Below are positions 62,497-64,000 of a stretch of DNA of 64,000 bases, piece by piece. Both the position numbers and the translations under genes were made by a program. Location: NCBI GenBank assembly GCA_965248635.1, contig OZ252114.1:4650001-4714000 (forward strand), in the 5' to 3' direction. A model generated the notes under the pieces. That model was given only the letters and a program-made list of their open reading frames with translations. It was not told the DNA's origin and ran no database searches. How positions within the stretch are numbered: position 1 is the first letter of the stretch; every line of letters starts with the position of its first letter. Source of the DNA: CBDAPI01 sp965248635. Its GTDB lineage: Bacteria > Acidobacteriota > UBA6911 > RPQK01 > CBDAPI01.

Positions 62497-63945
62497 TCAC
62501 GGAATCCACAGTGTCTGGAGGACACGGTCGTTATTGTAGTGGCCGACGATTGTCCGCTCGAACTCGGGACCGCTGAGAGTCATGTTCCATTGCCAGCGGG
62601 TGGGACTCCAGTCGATTAGAACGATCTTGTCGGCCATCTCAATCACCATCACGTTCTCCTCTACCGTGGACATTTCCTCTCTCCAACTGACGTTGAAGAA
62701 CTTCCTCCGGGCGAGAGGAATATTTGGATTGGGTCGCACCACGTCGGGGCGGATCGAAAGAAGATTGGCGACCGATTCAAAGTCTTCATCAATAATATAG
62801 AGAAGGCTGCCCCCGACTCCGGCTCCCTCGACGGACCTGATGAGCACTCCCGGCGTGAACGAAAGTACGACTTCGTCCTGGTAGACCCAGGTGCCATCGA
62901 TCGCCTCATATATATGAAGATTGGGCTCACCCTCGAAGGTCAAAGCCAGTTCGTTGGCATCGCTTCCGAAGAAATCGAAATACTCCAGACAGCGGACTCT
63001 TTTCTGGAAAATCAGGATCGAAGAAAAAAGTACGAATCCATTCTCCGTCTGATGGAACGTTTCAACCGTAGAGCCGACCGTAGGAATCAGAGCGACAGTC
63101 GTGACATCCAGATCTCCATCCTCGTCGCTGTCTCCAAAGTAGAGTTGCTGGTCTTCGAAAATGCTAAAGGGAGTGAAACCGGGCTGGAAAATGACTTCGC
63201 TCGAGTCCTCCAGGACAAAAACTGTGGAACTGGCCCTCCAGGCCCGATGCAGGGGCTCCCCGTCTGGGCTCCCAATCGGGCCAGTCAGGAGAAAATCGTA
63301 GAAAGACGGCTCGTAGAAAGACGGCTCTATGGGGCCTCCTGAGTTGCCCCCGGTGTTGCCGGTGTCTCCCCCACTTCCCGTGTCACCGTCGCCCGAATCT
63401 CCCGCGCCTCCATCATCTCCCGTGTCCCCGGACGTGTCGGGATCTCCCCCATCTCCGGCGTCGCCGTCATTACCAGGATCCCCGGTGTCGGAATCTCCCG
63501 TGTCCGCAGCGTCGTCAGAGCCGGGGTCATCCAGAGCGTCATCAAAAGGGTTGTCCGAACCGTCGGGGTCATCGGTTCCTTGGTTGCCGGCCCCAAACGA
63601 CCTGCCGCCGCCACCTCTGCCACCGCCGAAGAGTCTATTCTGAGCAGCCTGGTAGCCCTGCTCCAGCTCCGCCAGGTCCGGATCGACCACCGGCCCTCCA
63701 GCCCGCTGCGATGATCGGCGCTCCGGCCTGGGGGCGGACATATTGGCCCGGGTAACGGGTTCCCCCAGCTTCGCCACTCCCTCCGGCCGGGCGGCGGCGG
63801 CGGGTGTCACGGACCGAGGACGTTCCTGATCTCCTGGATTCAGAGCTTTGGCGAGACGGGTTCCGCCGGATCGTCGCGGCTTCTTCCGGTTCACCTTAAT
63901 AGCTGAACCGGAAGAAACTGGTCGGCCTCCTCCTCGCCGACTCAC
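62497..63945 (-). CDS. Large protein with Asp/Gly-rich low-complexity tract, 5' end uncertain
   Basis: 482 residues from a GTG at 63945, but the frame stays open to the window edge, so the true start may lie outside. Residues 1-110 are Arg/Pro/Gly-rich. Residues ~125-205 are an Asp/Gly/Ser/Asn tract made of imperfect GDxGD repeats. A 15-bp tandem duplication then gives EPSFYEPSFY. The C-terminal ~260 residues are beta-rich (QLYFGDSDEDGDLDVTTVAL, ANELALTFEGEPNLHIYEAI), resembling FG-GAP/VCBS propeller blades. The tract may bind calcium. Probably exported or cell-surface, but no signal peptide is visible in the window. Confidence 0.6.
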   Translation of the reverse strand: MSRRGGGRPVSSGSAIKVNRKKPRRSGGTRLAKALNPGDQERPRSVTPAAAARPEGVAKLGEPVTRANMSAPRPERRSSQRAGGPVVDPDLAELEQGYQAAQNRLFGGGRGGGGRSFGAGNQGTDDPDGSDNPFDDALDDPGSDDAADTGDSDTGDPGNDGDAGDGGDPDTSGDTGDDGGAGDSGDGDTGSGGDTGNTGGNSGGPIEPSFYEPSFYDFLLTGPIGSPDGEPLHRAWRASSTVFVLEDSSEVIFQPGFTPFSIFEDQQLYFGDSDEDGDLDVTTVALIPTVGSTVETFHQTENGFVLFSSILIFQKRVRCLEYFDFFGSDANELALTFEGEPNLHIYEAIDGTWVYQDEVVLSFTPGVLIRSVEGAGVGGSLLYIIDEDFESVANLLSIRPDVVRPNPNIPLARRKFFNVSWREEMSTVEENVMVIEMADKIVLIDWSPTRWQWNMTLSGPEFERTIVGHYNNDRVLQTLWIP

Positions 63946-64000
63946 CGAGCGAAAGAGACGAGACGGATCGATTCTGCCCGCCGCCAGGCTCGCTTGGCTC

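Noticed and set aside
63330..63560. CRISPR-like repeats in the GC-rich repetitive stretch
   Set aside because: The repeats are in-frame low-complexity Asp/Gly codons with no constant repeat length or unique spacers.

Overview
The window reads as a bacterial chromosome segment, most likely from an Acidobacteriota-type organism. That placement is an inference. It rests on a DUF5916 outer-membrane protein, a CadC-like winged-helix/TPR regulator, a DUF6807 protein fused to a PVC-type membrane-bound dehydrogenase/cytochrome, a short type IV pilin and a TMTC-like TPR glycosyltransferase. There is no rRNA gene, CRISPR array or phage module.

Layout. (1) 1-30.9 kb is an accessory region full of insertion sequences and broken genes. 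Pseudogenes include a sodium:solute symporter, a PEP-synthase-like enzyme, a sialidase tail, an alpha/beta hydrolase, a RelE/ParE toxin, a DUF6807-cytochrome fusion, a thioredoxin-like/malectin-like protein, a rhamnose-transporter fragment, a winged-helix/TPR regulator, an ester cyclase and a pilin fragment. Intact genes there are HU, a class IV aminotransferase, a zinc-ribbon/DUF2007 protein, the DUF5916 barrel, a ribbon-helix-helix antitoxin and the transposases. Mobile elements are one IS630 (11.8-13.3 kb), two IS1380 copies (21.5-23.2 and 26.2-27.8 kb), one IS21 (28.0-30.6 kb), a ~159-bp MITE split by an IS1380 copy, and an orphan IS630 end. (2) 30.9-44.6 kb is the classic transcription/translation block on the minus strand: tRNA-Thr(TGT), tRNA-Tyr, tRNA-Gly, tRNA-Thr(GGT), tuf, tRNA-Trp, secE, nusG, rplK, rplA, rplJ, rplL, rpoB, rpoC, all intact. 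(3) 44.8-60.6 kb is a surface-glycan cluster: UDP-glucose dehydrogenase, a sugar-nucleotide epimerase/decarboxylase, a polyprenyl-phosphate sugar transferase lacking its usual N-terminal membrane domain, many GT2 glycosyltransferases, one GT4, a SAM methyltransferase and a GT-C/TPR membrane protein. Two GT2 genes near its end are broken. (4) 60.6-64.0 kb holds exported or unrecognised minus-strand proteins, including one with a long Asp/Gly-rich tract.

Logic. Ugd and the SDR enzyme would supply UDP-GlcA and a derived sugar, the sugar transferase would load the first sugar on undecaprenyl phosphate, and the GT2/GT4 enzymes would extend it. The strongest overall signal is contrast: about ten accessory genes carry frameshifts or in-frame amber codons, while ~27 kb of core and glycan genes carry none. 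The small-scale signals most worth checking are a foldback that could hide the IS1380 transposase ribosome-binding site, the nested MITE/IS1380 structure with a reconstructable target gene, a perfect 31-bp inverted repeat beside the tRNA cluster, and AGTACTC palindromes directly after several stop codons.
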